From: CAZRZN01 sp964604565
Lineage (GTDB): Bacteria > Pseudomonadota > Alphaproteobacteria > Rhodobacterales > Rhodobacteraceae
DNA: 64,000 bases
Direction: 5' to 3'
Assembly: GCA_964604565.1 (NCBI GenBank)
Contig: CAZRZN010000002.1
Span: forward strand, 4,821 to 68,820
Shown: piece after piece, positions 37,950 to 47,229 of the stretch
How positions within the stretch are numbered: position 1 is the stretch's first letter
How the letters are laid out: each line of letters starts with the position of its first letter
Notes under the pieces: model-generated
Databases searched by the model: none
Seen by the model: the letters and a program-made list of their open reading frames with translations, nothing else
What the model was told of the DNA's origin: nothing
Translations under genes and position numbers: made by a program

Positions 37950-39527
37950 ATGTCCGATCTGCGCGATGCGGCGATGAGCGCCAAGGCCTGGCCCTTCGAA
38001 GAAGCGCGCCGGATCCTGAAACGCTATGAAAAGGCGCCGCCGGAAAAGGGCCATGTGCTGTTCGAAACAGGCTACGGTCCCTCCGGTCTGCCGCATATCG
38101 GCACTTTCGGCGAAGTTTTGCGGACCACGATGATCCGCCGCGCCTTCGAAGTGATTTCCGATATTCCGACCCGGCTGATCTGTTTTTCGGACGACATGGA
38201 CGGGATGCGCAAGGTTCCCGGGAATGTGCCGCATCAGAAGATGCTGCACGACCATCTGCAAAAACCGCTAACGGCGGTGCCCGATCCATTCGGAACCCAT
38301 GAAAGCTTTGGCCACCACAACAACGCCATGCTGCGCCGGTTCCTCGATACCTTCGGTTTTGAATACGAGTTCTTCTCGGCCACCGACTTCTACAAGAGCG
38401 GGCAGTTCGACGAAATCCTGCTCCGCGCCGCCGAACGCTATGATGACGTGATGAGGATCATGTTGAAATCGCTTCGCGAGGAGCGTCAGCAAACATATTC
38501 GATCTTTCTGCCGATCCACCCGGAAACGGGGCGGGTTCTCTATGTTCCGATGAAGCATGTGGATGCCGCGAAGGGTGAGATCACCTTCGATGACGAGGAC
38601 GGACGCGAATGGACGCTGCCGGTCACCGGTGGCCAGGTAAAGCTCCAATGGAAACCGGATTTCGGCGCGCGCTGGGCCGCGCTGGGTGTCGATTTCGAAA
38701 TGTATGGCAAGGATCATTCCACCAACACGCCAATCTATGACGGCATCTGCAAGGTTTTGGGGGTGCGCCCCCCAGAGCATTTCACCTACGAATTGTTCCT
38801 CGACGAAAACGGCGAAAAAATCTCCAAGTCCAAGGGGAATGGCTTGTCGATCGATGAGTGGCTGGCCTATTCGGCAACCGAAGGCCTGTCTTACTTCATG
38901 TATCAAAAACCCAAGACAGCCAAGCGGCTGTCCTGGGACGTGATCCCGAAGGCGGTGGATGAATACCACCAACAATTGCGCGCCTTTGCGGGTCAGGATC
39001 TGAAGGCGCAACTTGCGAATCCGGTCTGGCACATCCACGGCGGCGATGTTCCGGCATCGAAGATGGTGGTGCCGTTTTCGATGCTGCTCAACCTTGCCAG
39101 CGCCGCGGGGGCCGAGGACAAGGCCACGATGTGGGGTTTTATCCGCCGCTATGCGCCGGAGGCCACGCCGGAAACCCATCCGGATCTGGATGCGGCAGCG
39201 GGGTTTGCGGTTCGATACTATGAGGATTTCGTGAAACCCTCCAAGGTCTTCCGGGTGCCGGATACAAAAGAGCGCGCAGCGATGGAGGATCTTGCCACAC
39301 GGTTGCGCGTGCATGACGGTCCGACGGATGACGAAACCTTGCAAAGTCTTGTTTTCGCTGTGGGCAAGGCGCATGACTTTGACCCGCTACGCGACTGGTT
39401 CAAGGCGCTCTATGAGGTGTTGCTTGGGCAAAGTCAGGGGCCACGGTTCGGCGGTTTCATCGCGCTCTACGGCGTGGACGAAACAGTGACTCTCATCGAA
39501 AAGGGGCTGGCTGGCAGATTGGGCTGA
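37950..39527 (+). CDS. lysS: Lysyl-tRNA synthetase, class I
   Basis: A 525-residue class I LysRS (archaeal-type fold, also normal in many alphaproteobacteria). HIGH-like motif [14 protein letters not shown] motif [24 protein letters not shown], and the LysRS C-terminal helical domain. ATG 37950 with CAGGAG upstream; the frame is open for 20 codons before but without homology. Charges tRNA-Lys. Confidence 0.96.
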   Translation: MSDLRDAAMSAKAWPFEEARRILKRYEKAPPEKGHVLFETGYGPSGLPHIGTFGEVLRTTMIRRAFEVISDIPTRLICFSDDMDGMRKVPGNVPHQKMLHDHLQKPLTAVPDPFGTHESFGHHNNAMLRRFLDTFGFEYEFFSATDFYKSGQFDEILLRAAERYDDVMRIMLKSLREERQQTYSIFLPIHPETGRVLYVPMKHVDAAKGEITFDDEDGREWTLPVTGGQVKLQWKPDFGARWAALGVDFEMYGKDHSTNTPIYDGICKVLGVRPPEHFTYELFLDENGEKISKSKGNGLSIDEWLAYSATEGLSYFMYQKPKTAKRLSWDVIPKAVDEYHQQLRAFAGQDLKAQLANPVWHIHGGDVPASKMVVPFSMLLNLASAAGAEDKATMWGFIRRYAPEATPETHPDLDAAAGFAVRYYEDFVKPSKVFRVPDTKERAAMEDLATRLRVHDGPTDDETLQSLVFAVGKAHDFDPLRDWFKALYEVLLGQSQGPRFGGFIALYGVDETVTLIEKGLAGRLG

Positions 39528-39600
39528 ACGCCGGTCGGCAACTTCATCTTTGACGCAAAGACGCCATGACTTACGTTTGCGCCACACATGGGAGAACGAG

Positions 39601-40017
39601 ATGCGCGGAATGATGATGGGACTGTTGGTTGGAGCAAGCCTCGCCGGGGCTGTCTGGGCACAGGAACGGCTGACACCGAACCCGGCAATCCAGAGCACGA
39701 TCCAGAATCAGATCGATGCCTTCCTGCAGGACGATTTTGCCAGCGCCTTTACCTTTGCCAGTCCCTCCATCCGCAGCATGTTTCGCACGCCGGAGAATTT
39801 CGGTGCCATGGTCCGCAATGGGTATCCCATGGTCTGGCGTCCCGAGGACGTCCAGTTCGGCCCATTGCGAGAGATGGATGGCGCGCTCTGGCAGCAGGTT
39901 CTGGTTCAGGATGCCGAGGGTCAGAGCTATGTCGTGGAATACCAGATGATCGAGGTCGATGGTGCCTGGCGGATCGCTGGAGTGCGCGTGATCCCGGCAC
40001 CCGGAGTGGCCGCCTGA
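39601..40017 (+). CDS. Exported DUF4864-like protein
   Basis: A 138-residue protein: signal peptide (MRGMMMGLLVGASLAGAVWAQ) then a DUF4864-type domain (IQNQIDAFLQDDFASAFTFA, VRNGYPMVWRPEDVQFG, VEYQMIEVDGAWRIAGVR). The SnoaL-like fold and function are not established. Convergent with the outer-membrane-like gene downstream. Confidence 0.7.
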   Translation: MRGMMMGLLVGASLAGAVWAQERLTPNPAIQSTIQNQIDAFLQDDFASAFTFASPSIRSMFRTPENFGAMVRNGYPMVWRPEDVQFGPLREMDGALWQQVLVQDAEGQSYVVEYQMIEVDGAWRIAGVRVIPAPGVAA

Positions 40018-40165
40018 CGGCCGGCGCACGGCGCTCGCGCTGCTGCGCGCGCATCGCCCCGCCCACCGTCCCCGGCGCCGGACGATAGCACTGCCGTTCG
40101 GGATCGGACGCAAAAAGTCATGCCTGTAGTGGCCAATCCTGCCGGGTAACAGCCGCAATGCTCTA

Positions 40166-40840
40166 TCAAAAGTCGGTCCAGAGTCCGAATTTGATCCCCA
40201 TCGACGTGTCGCCCACCAGACCCCAGGTCGTGCCTGTTTCCAGCTTGATCGGACCCTTAAGCGGCACAACCAGTGACGGCGCTAAGCGGATGAACGGATC
40301 TCTGCCATAAGGTTGGCCGGTTTGCACCTGAAGGATCAACTTTCGGTCTTTTGGCAGATTGCGTCCCCACGTCAGGTCCAGTTTTGCGTCCACCCGTTCG
40401 CTTTGGAGATAGGTTTCCGCGACCAAGTCGACCGAGATCCAGCCCGCCTGCAATCCCCAGCCGACCGAAAGGCCCGGGCGGACGACGCGGGTGCCGGAGA
40501 TCAGGCCAACGCCCAATTGTGCGCTCGCCTGCATCCCGCTGTCGGTCTGACGCAAGGGCCATTGGAGGAACAGCACGGTCTTGCCGCTGCCCGAAACCGA
40601 ATGTCCGATATCGGCCCCGAGCGTTAGCTTGTCCGTCAAACCGTATTCGAGGTATATCGTGGAATAATCCTGCGTCGGCTCCAACGATGACCAGGTTTCG
40701 ACATCCTGCGGCCATCCAAGACGCACGGACACACTGCCAAAGCCGTCGCCCTGCGCCCGTGGCCAGGCCCCGGCACAGGCAGCGGACACGTAAGAAAGGG
40801 ACAGCAGGAAGATCCCGGTGGCGAGGGCGACACGGTTCAT
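40166..40840 (-). CDS. Exported outer-membrane-like protein of unknown function
   Basis: A 224-residue protein: signal peptide (MNRVALATGIFLLSLSYVSAACA), then alternating beta-type sequence (GFGSVSVRLGWPQ, YSTIYLEYGLTDKLTLGADIG, GLISGTRVVRPGLSVGWGLQ) ending in a C-terminal Phe (LWTDF), as in outer-membrane barrels. Function unknown. The ATG at 40838-40840 is chosen by the signal peptide; the open frame begins 50 codons earlier. Confidence 0.65.
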   Translation of the reverse strand: MNRVALATGIFLLSLSYVSAACAGAWPRAQGDGFGSVSVRLGWPQDVETWSSLEPTQDYSTIYLEYGLTDKLTLGADIGHSVSGSGKTVLFLQWPLRQTDSGMQASAQLGVGLISGTRVVRPGLSVGWGLQAGWISVDLVAETYLQSERVDAKLDLTWGRNLPKDRKLILQVQTGQPYGRDPFIRLAPSLVVPLKGPIKLETGTTWGLVGDTSMGIKFGLWTDF

Positions 40841-41007
40841 CGGAGTCTCGTGCGGTGGCAAGCTGATTAAGGTTAGCCTCACCTTGGTTAACGGAATGTG
40901 AAAATCCGGCACGTGACGGTCGCGGCCGCCACGGGCTTTCGCGTCATTGGACTGGATTCCCCCGCATGACGGGTGCAGGGTCTGGCGCATCGAAGTTCGG
41001 GGGAAAC

Positions 41008-41649
41008 ATGGCAGGACGGGTGATCACGGTAGCGCAGCAGAAGGGGGGCAGCGGCAAGACCACGCTTGCCGCGCATCTTGCGCTGGGGTTTCAGGCGTGG
41101 GGCAAGACGGTCGCGCTTGTGGATCTTGATCCACAAGGAAGTCTTGGGCGTTGGTTCATGACACGGCTCGAACGCGCGCCAGATACGTGTGAGGGGCTTG
41201 ATTTCGCCACATCCTCGGCCTGGGGAATTTCCTATGAGGTGCGAAAGCTGTCCGCTGGCAATGACATCGTGATCATCGACACACCGCCAAAGGCCGACAG
41301 CGACTTGCGCCCGGCCTTGCGCGTTGCCGATCTTGTCGTGGTGCCGGTTTCGATCAGTCATGTGGACCTTTGGGCGACCGAGGGAGTTCTGGACCTTGCC
41401 AAGCGGGAAAACCGGGAAACCCTGCTTGTCATGAACCGGACGCGAAAGGGCACGCGGCTCGGGGCGGAGGTGGCCGCGGAAGCCACCCGTCTTGGCGCGG
41501 AGGTGGCAGAGGCCGGGTTCGGTAACCGCGTCGGCTACGCCGAAGCGATGGGGCAGGGGCGCGGCGCGCATGAGGTTGCCGGAGGCCCGGCCCGCGACGA
41601 GGTGGCGGCGCTGCTCAGAGAGGTGGCGGAGCGGCTCTGGACCGCGTAA
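41008..41649 (+). CDS. ParA-family ATPase, orphan
   Basis: A 213-residue MinD/ParA-type ATPase: deviant Walker A QQKGGSGKTT at about 10-19, LVDLDPQGSLGRW (switch), VIIDTPPKADSD, and VVVPVSISHVDLWAT. ParA ATPases position plasmids, chemoreceptors or other cargo. No ParB or centromere-like repeat is visible nearby. The downstream gene follows after 26 bases on the same strand. Confidence 0.85.
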   Translation: MAGRVITVAQQKGGSGKTTLAAHLALGFQAWGKTVALVDLDPQGSLGRWFMTRLERAPDTCEGLDFATSSAWGISYEVRKLSAGNDIVIIDTPPKADSDLRPALRVADLVVVPVSISHVDLWATEGVLDLAKRENRETLLVMNRTRKGTRLGAEVAAEATRLGAEVAEAGFGNRVGYAEAMGQGRGAHEVAGGPARDEVAALLREVAERLWTA

Positions 41650-41675
41650 GGGACGGCGCGATAGGAGACCCGCAC

Positions 41676-42518
41676 ATGACAGATCTTGCCGAACTCGCCC
41701 GACTGATCCGCGCCGATGCAACCGCGCGGGGACAGACGATCTCGCGCCTGGGATATTTCTGTGCACCCTTCCGGCCGACTGAGGGACCTTTTGCCGACAG
41801 GGTAATCAAGGTCTACCGGGGATTGGACGACGAGTCTGCGCTGGCGCAACTGCAACGGTGTCACGACGATTATGTCGCGGCCTTGCAGGCGGGCGGAGTC
41901 CCGATGCCCGAAACGGCGTTTCACCTTCTGAAGCTGGAGGGCGGCACTGTTCCTGTCGTCGTCCAGGAGGCCCTGCCAGTCGACACTCTGATGCGCCCAT
42001 TGATGCAGACCGCGCCCCGCGACGAAACATTGGACATGATGGAAGCAGCGGGCGGAGTGATCGCGCAGTTTTGGCTCTGGGCGAGGACGCAGGAAGATCG
42101 GATCGGCTTTCACCCCTCCATCCGGAATTTTGCCATCCGTGACGGCGAGGCGGTTTTCTTCGATACCTTCCCGCCGTTGATCCACTACACCCGAACGGAA
42201 ATGGGGCGCATGTTGCTGACATTCTCTGACAACAGGATCATGCGCCTGATAGGACCTTTGATGCAAAGCCGCGTCGTGGGCATACAGGACGAATGGTATT
42301 CTCCGTCCGAAACGCTGGTTGGCCTTGTCGGTTCGGCTTGTCGGCTTCGACCGGAACACGCCAATGACTATCTGGACTGGGGGCGAGACTTCGTTTCGCG
42401 CAAAATGGCACCATGGGCTGAAGAAGCCCTAAAAGGTCTTGAAGCGCCGCCCAGACTGCCCGGCTATTGGACAGGGTTTCGTAAACTTCTTGGCTTGCAG
42501 GGAGAGCCGAACGTCTGA
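41676..42518 (+). CDS. Kinase-like protein of unknown function (DUF6206-like)
   Basis: A 280-residue protein. The segment GFHPSIRNFAIRDGEAVFFD resembles the catalytic loop (H-x-x-x-x-N) and Asp metal-binding strand of aminoglycoside-phosphotransferase-like kinases, but the catalytic Asp of that loop is replaced here by Ser (GFHPS in place of xHxD). This suggests a pseudokinase or a divergent kinase. It is 26 bases downstream of the ParA-like gene and may be co-transcribed. Confidence 0.5.
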   Translation: MTDLAELARLIRADATARGQTISRLGYFCAPFRPTEGPFADRVIKVYRGLDDESALAQLQRCHDDYVAALQAGGVPMPETAFHLLKLEGGTVPVVVQEALPVDTLMRPLMQTAPRDETLDMMEAAGGVIAQFWLWARTQEDRIGFHPSIRNFAIRDGEAVFFDTFPPLIHYTRTEMGRMLLTFSDNRIMRLIGPLMQSRVVGIQDEWYSPSETLVGLVGSACRLRPEHANDYLDWGRDFVSRKMAPWAEEALKGLEAPPRLPGYWTGFRKLLGLQGEPNV

Positions 42519-42603
42519 AAACCATGTGGGCGCAGTTTTGGGAACCGTCCCTTCTGCGCACTCGTTCTCAAATCCCAAGGCATTTACGCTTTTTGATTGT
42601 CGC

Positions 42604-42686
42604 GTGAGTATTTGTGGAGAGAAGAAGTTTCAGGCTCTTCTTCTCTCCACAAATACTCACACGGGGGTGCGGGGGCAGCGCCCCCG
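42604..42686. repeat. Composite dispersed repeat, copy 4 (double tail plus GC hairpin)
   Basis: Two inverted 24-base copies of the tail (42604-42627 and 42637-42660) form a perfect 24-base-pair inverted repeat with a nine-base loop. This is followed by GGGGGC-AGC-GCCCCC at 42671-42685. It lies between the convergent kinase-like and transaldolase genes and could act as a two-way terminator. Confidence 0.85.
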
Positions 42687-42711
42687 GATCCGGTCCTCGA
42701 AACGGGCGCGT

Positions 42712-43365
42712 TCAGACGATCTTGATCCCGGCCTTTTCGGCATCTGACAAGAAGGTTGCCAGCCCCTTGTCCGTCAGCATGTGGTCCGCCATTTTCTTGA
42801 TGACCGCGGGCGGTGCCGTGGCCACGTCTGCCCCGATCTTCGCGCATTCGGACATGTGGTTTGCGGTTCTAATCGAGGCGGCAAGGATCTGCGTTTCAAA
42901 CCCGTAATTATCGTAGATCTCGCGGATATCGGCGATCAGGTCGAGGCCGTCCACGTTGAGATCATCCAAGCGTCCGATGAAAGGCGAGATGAAGGTCGCG
43001 CCCGCTTTCGCCGCGAGGATGGCCTGGTTGGCCGAAAAGCACAGCGTGACGTTGACCATCCGGCCTTCGTCCGTCAGGGTCTTGCAGGCCTTGAGGCCGT
43101 CCCAGGTCAGCGGCACCTTGACGGCGATGTTGTCGGCGATCTCGGCGAGACGCCGGCCCTCTGCGATCATGGCGTCTGCTTCTATTGCGACGACTTCGGC
43201 CGAGACCGGGCCGTCGACCAGGTCGCAGATTTCCTTGGTCACTTCCAGGATGTTGCGGCCCGACTTCATGATCAGCGATGGGTTGGTGGTCACTCCGTCA
43301 ACCATGCCCAGCGCGTTCAGCTCGGCTATGGCGTCGATCTCAGCGGTGTCTAGGAAGAATTTCAT
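42712..43365 (-). CDS. tal: Transaldolase (small type)
   Basis: A 217-residue class I aldolase of the TalC/Fsa group: [17 protein letters not shown], Schiff-base Lys in [11 protein letters not shown], then [20 protein letters not shown] and SPFIGRLDD. The Phe in SPFIGR, where fructose-6-phosphate aldolases have Tyr, favours transaldolase activity in the pentose phosphate pathway. Convergent with the kinase-like gene and divergent from priA. Confidence 0.9.
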   Translation of the reverse strand: MKFFLDTAEIDAIAELNALGMVDGVTTNPSLIMKSGRNILEVTKEICDLVDGPVSAEVVAIEADAMIAEGRRLAEIADNIAVKVPLTWDGLKACKTLTDEGRMVNVTLCFSANQAILAAKAGATFISPFIGRLDDLNVDGLDLIADIREIYDNYGFETQILAASIRTANHMSECAKIGADVATAPPAVIKKMADHMLTDKGLATFLSDAEKAGIKIV

Positions 43366-43420
43366 ACGGCAGGCTCCTTGATGGCTTGGCCTTTTGCACC
43401 TTGGGCTTTACCCCTTTTGG

Positions 43421-45622
43421 ATGGCGATCTCTACCCCGGATTTCTTTGAAGAAGGCACCCTTGTGGGGGTGTTGACGACACAGCCCCTGGACCGTGTGCT
43501 GGATTACCGTGCGCCGGAAGGCGGGTGCTGGCTTGGCGCGTTTGTCGAAGTGCCATTAGGGCCACGCAAGGTTCCGGGTGTTGTCTGGGGCGCGGGGCGT
43601 GGCGATTTCGACCTGTCCCGCATCCGGAGTATCGGCCGGGTTCTGGACGTATCCCCGATGCGCGAGGAAATGCGCGTTTTTCTGGAGAAGGCAGCAGCCT
43701 ATACGCTGACGCCTCTTCCGGCGATGCTGCGGCTGGCGACCAGAGCCCCGGGGTTGAGCAATCCACCTTCGATGCGCAAGGTCTACCGCTTGGGCGCAGG
43801 TGTGCCGGACCGGATGACCGATGCCCGGGGCCGCGTGTTGGAGGCGGCCCGGGAGATGGGTGGGCTGGCGCTGACCCTGGGAGAATTGGCCGAGGCGGCG
43901 GGCGTGACCTCAAGCGTGGTCAAGGGGCTGGTAAAAAGCGGGGCCATTCTGGAGGAAGACACGCCCCGCGACACCGTCTTTCCAACGCTTGATCCCGACC
44001 ATGGGGGCAAGAACCTGACCGCGGATCAGACCGTTGCCGCGGATTTGCTGCGGGCTGGCCAGCAGGCACAGGGCTATGAGACGGTTCTGCTGAAGGGGGT
44101 GACCGGATCGGGCAAGACCGAGGTCTATCTGGAGGCTGTGGCTGAGGCCCTGCGGCAGGGACGGCAGGCTTTGGTGCTCTTGCCGGAGATCGCCCTGTCG
44201 GCGGAGTTCCTCACGCGGGTCGTGGCCCGCTTTGGCGCACGCCCGGCAGAATGGCACTCGGGCGTGTCGATGACCGAACGGCGAAGGGTCTGGCGCATGG
44301 TTGGCGAGGGTCGTGCCCAGGTGGTCGTCGGGGCCCGATCCGCTCTGTTCCTGCCATTTCAGAACCTCGGGTTGATCGTTGTCGATGAAGAGCATGACAC
44401 GTCCTACAAGCAGGAGGACGGTGTTCTGTATAATGCGCGGGACATGGCGGTTCTGCGCGCGTCGATCCTTGGGGCGCAGGTGGTTCTCGCCTCTGCGACC
44501 CCCTCACTCGAAAGTTGGGTGAACGCGGATGCCGGCAAATACAAACGATTGGAATTGACGGCCCGCTTCGGTCCGGCGGTCATGCCCGAAATGCGGGCAT
44601 TGGACATGCGCGCGGAAAACCTTTCCTCGAACCACTGGATTTCGCCGGGGCTGCGTTCCGCCGTCAGGGCGCGGCTGGACAAAGGCGAACAGGCGCTTTT
44701 GTTCATCAATCGGCGGGGATACGCCCCGGTGACCCTGTGCCGGGCCTGCGGGATGCAGCTTGGCTGCGACCATTGCGATGCACGGCTGGTGGAGCACCGG
44801 TTCCTCAAGCGGCTTGTCTGCCATCAATGCGGCGAGAGCAAGCCGCTGCCCGAGGTCTGCCCCTCGTGCGGGGTGGAGGGCAAGATGGCCGCCGTGGGAC
44901 CAGGCGTGGAACGGCTGGCCGAAGAGGCGCAGGCAACCTTTCCCGAGGCCCGTATCGCTGTCCTGTCCTCTGATCTGTTCGGCACGGCGCGCGAGCTGAA
45001 GGCGCAGATACTGGCAATTGCTGAGGGCAGCGCGGATATCATCATCGGGACACAGCTTGTTGCGAAGGGGCACAACTTCCCGCTTCTGACGCTTGTCGGG
45101 GTGATCGACGCAGATCTTGGCCTGCAGGGGTCGGACCTGCGGGCGGCGGAACGAACCTTTCAGCTGATGCGGCAGGTGGCGGGGCGCGCTGGCCGCGCAG
45201 AAAAGCCGGGGCAGGCGCTTTTGCAGACCTATCAGCCGGACCATCCGGTGATCCGGGCGACCCTTGCCGGTGATGAGGAGGCATTCTGGGCAGCGGAGGC
45301 GGATGATCGGCGGGCGGCGGGAATGCCGCCTTTCGGGCGGCTTGCCGGGATTATCCTGTCGGGCGGAGATGTCGGGCAGGTTTTTGATCTGGGGAATTTC
45401 CTGGCGCGAAATGACGGTCCCCTGCGGGACGCTGGTGCGCAGGTCTGGGGGCCCGCGCCCGCACCGATCGCGAGGGTTCGGGGGCGGCACCGCGTCAGGC
45501 TGCTGGTGAAGGCGCCCAAGGGGGTGGCCGTGCAGGCGGCCGTGGCGGCATGGGTCGCGCAGGTCCGGCTGAAAGGCGATCTTCGCATGGCGATCGATAT
45601 TGACCCGCAAAGTTTCTTTTGA
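43421..45622 (+). CDS. priA: Primosomal protein N' (PriA helicase)
   Basis: A 733-residue replication-restart helicase. Walker A GVTGSGKTEVYLEA, DEEH box IVVDEEHDTSYKQED, GARSALFLPF, and the zinc-binding CxxC array between about 440 and 480 (CRACGMQLGCDHC, then CHQCGESKPLPEVCPSCG), and WxSDxxG-like VAKGHNFPLLTLV helicase motif. ATG at 43421 preferred; a TTG nine codons earlier is possible. Confidence 0.95.
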   Translation: MAISTPDFFEEGTLVGVLTTQPLDRVLDYRAPEGGCWLGAFVEVPLGPRKVPGVVWGAGRGDFDLSRIRSIGRVLDVSPMREEMRVFLEKAAAYTLTPLPAMLRLATRAPGLSNPPSMRKVYRLGAGVPDRMTDARGRVLEAAREMGGLALTLGELAEAAGVTSSVVKGLVKSGAILEEDTPRDTVFPTLDPDHGGKNLTADQTVAADLLRAGQQAQGYETVLLKGVTGSGKTEVYLEAVAEALRQGRQALVLLPEIALSAEFLTRVVARFGARPAEWHSGVSMTERRRVWRMVGEGRAQVVVGARSALFLPFQNLGLIVVDEEHDTSYKQEDGVLYNARDMAVLRASILGAQVVLASATPSLESWVNADAGKYKRLELTARFGPAVMPEMRALDMRAENLSSNHWISPGLRSAVRARLDKGEQALLFINRRGYAPVTLCRACGMQLGCDHCDARLVEHRFLKRLVCHQCGESKPLPEVCPSCGVEGKMAAVGPGVERLAEEAQATFPEARIAVLSSDLFGTARELKAQILAIAEGSADIIIGTQLVAKGHNFPLLTLVGVIDADLGLQGSDLRAAERTFQLMRQVAGRAGRAEKPGQALLQTYQPDHPVIRATLAGDEEAFWAAEADDRRAAGMPPFGRLAGIILSGGDVGQVFDLGNFLARNDGPLRDAGAQVWGPAPAPIARVRGRHRVRLLVKAPKGVAVQAAVAAWVAQVRLKGDLRMAIDIDPQSFF

Positions 45623-45694
45623 GGAACGAGCGGCGTCTCTTTACATAACCTCTCGGCGCGGATTTGCGGGGGACTGCTTGGCTTGCTGACGCTG

Positions 45695-45720
45695 GAAATG
45701 TCGCAGGGCCGTGACATTTC
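45695..45720. promoter_or_regulatory. Inverted repeat upstream of the S49 protease gene
   Basis: GAAATGTC (45695-45702) and GACATTTC (45713-45720) form perfect eight-base arms around GCAGGGCCGT. They lie between priA and the protease gene. A regulator-binding site or transcript hairpin is possible; no family match. Confidence 0.3.
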
Positions 45721-45880
45721 TGCGTCGCTGTCTGGGCGGTGACGGCATCCGGGGAAAGGAGCGTGGGCCGTTGTCGGCGGGGCAGCGCGTCCATGGTGCG
45801 CCAGCGACCAAAGCGCCACAGGCCATTGTCTTTTGAGGGTCTGTCTTGTTTGTCGCAGCCAGCGGCTCTACATGCCTGCC

Positions 45881-46678
45881 ATGAGAAAATGGATCCCATT
45901 TCTGAAGGCTGGCCCGCGGGTATCGGTGGTGCGCTTGCAGGGCGCGATCGGCATGTCCGGACGCGGCAGCCTGAATGACAGGTCGCTGGCCAGTGTGCTT
46001 GAGAAAGCGTTCAAATCGAAACCCGATGCGGTCGCGCTGGAGATAAACTCGCCGGGAGGTTCGCCTGCCCAAAGCTCGCTGATCGGTGCGCGCATCCGGC
46101 GTCTTGCAGACGAGCATGACGTGCCTGTTCTGGCCTTTGTCGAGGATGTTGCTGCTTCTGGCGGCTATTGGATCGCCACCGCCGCGGATGAGATCTGGGC
46201 GGACCAAAGCTCCATCCTTGGATCCATCGGGGTGATTTCGGCGGGCTTTGGCGCGTCGGTCTTTTTGCAACGGCAAGGCATCGAGCGACGCGTGCACACG
46301 GCTGGCCGATCCAAAAGCATGATGGACCCCTTCACGCCCGAAAAGGAAGAAGATGTCGCAAGGCTGAACCGGCTGCTTGGCCAACTGCATGAGACATTCA
46401 TCGCGCAGGTCAAAGAGCGCCGGGGCGAGAAATTGGCAGACAATCCGGAGCTTTTCACCGGAGAAATCTGGATCGGGTCAGAGGCGGTGGACCAAGGTCT
46501 TGCCGATGGCGTGGGCCATCTTGTTCCTGTGTTGAAGAAACGCTTTGGAGACAAGGTCAAGTTCAAGCGGTTCGAGCAGCGCAAGCCGCTGTTCCCGCGT
46601 TTCGGTGCGCAGGCGGTGCAGGGCGCCTTGGGTGAGATTGAGGAGCGCGCGGATTTCGCGCGGTTTGGTCTGTCTTGA
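45881..46678 (+). CDS. S49-family signal-peptide-peptidase-like serine protease
   Basis: A 265-residue cytoplasmic or membrane-associated SppA/SohB-type protease. The Ser-Lys dyad is visible: Ser in VEDVAASGGYWIATAADE and Lys in HTAGRSKSMMDPF. INSPGGSPAQ and SSILGSIGVIS are family landmarks. No membrane anchor is seen. Starts at 45872 or 45881 are possible; MRKWIPF matches the family N terminus. The next gene starts inside its stop codon. Confidence 0.9.
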   Translation: MRKWIPFLKAGPRVSVVRLQGAIGMSGRGSLNDRSLASVLEKAFKSKPDAVALEINSPGGSPAQSSLIGARIRRLADEHDVPVLAFVEDVAASGGYWIATAADEIWADQSSILGSIGVISAGFGASVFLQRQGIERRVHTAGRSKSMMDPFTPEKEEDVARLNRLLGQLHETFIAQVKERRGEKLADNPELFTGEIWIGSEAVDQGLADGVGHLVPVLKKRFGDKVKFKRFEQRKPLFPRFGAQAVQGALGEIEERADFARFGLS

Positions 46679-46869
46679 TCGTCAAGATCGTCTTCATCTT
46701 CCTCGCCGTGATCGGCGTGCTGGGCATGTTCGGTCGGCTGCGGGTCCCCGGTGCAAAGCAGTTGGGACAGTTGCGGGACCGCGCGCGGTTGAAATCGACG
46801 AAATGCCCGCACTGTGGCCGTTACAGGATTGGCAAGGATCCCTGCGATTGCGGCAAGGGGTCCGTCTGA
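46675..46869 (+). CDS. Small membrane protein with C-terminal zinc-ribbon-like motif
   Basis: 64 residues starting at TTG (46675) within the stop codon of the protease gene (TTGA overlap). One membrane helix (IVKIVFIFLAVIGVLGMF) is followed by a basic stretch and Cys pairs CPHC and CDCG, a rubredoxin/zinc-ribbon-like knuckle. The coupling suggests work with the protease; no known family name. Confidence 0.6.
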   Translation: MIVKIVFIFLAVIGVLGMFGRLRVPGAKQLGQLRDRARLKSTKCPHCGRYRIGKDPCDCGKGSV

Positions 46870-47229
46870 CGCGTGCCCTGTGACCTTGCTGGATTGCGGA
46901 CTCCATCGGTATTGCGTGTCAGGAAGATCCGTTCAGATCCGATACCGGGACAAGGGGTCGTTTCGGAGTCGTGCAGCACCTTGTCATTTTGCGCCACAAC
47001 CACAGGCTCACAGCCCGGGCGCCTTGGGATTTTTCGATAGATGATCGCGCCCCTGGAACGCTGATCCACTCTTGGCCGCCACGGGTTTCCTGAGTCCCCC
47101 GGGGACGTCGCAATCAACGATCCGCGGGTGGCGGAGAGTGAGCTTGGATCCGGCAGTCTCCTGAATTTGCTCTTGTCCATGCAGCTTCCAGACTATGTCC
47201 CTGTGATACGATATTGATGAGGGCGCGAC
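46870..47229. other. Gene-free region upstream of the SDR gene
   Basis: 360 bases; no gene or notable repeat seen apart from the promoter expected for the SDR. Confidence 0.35.
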
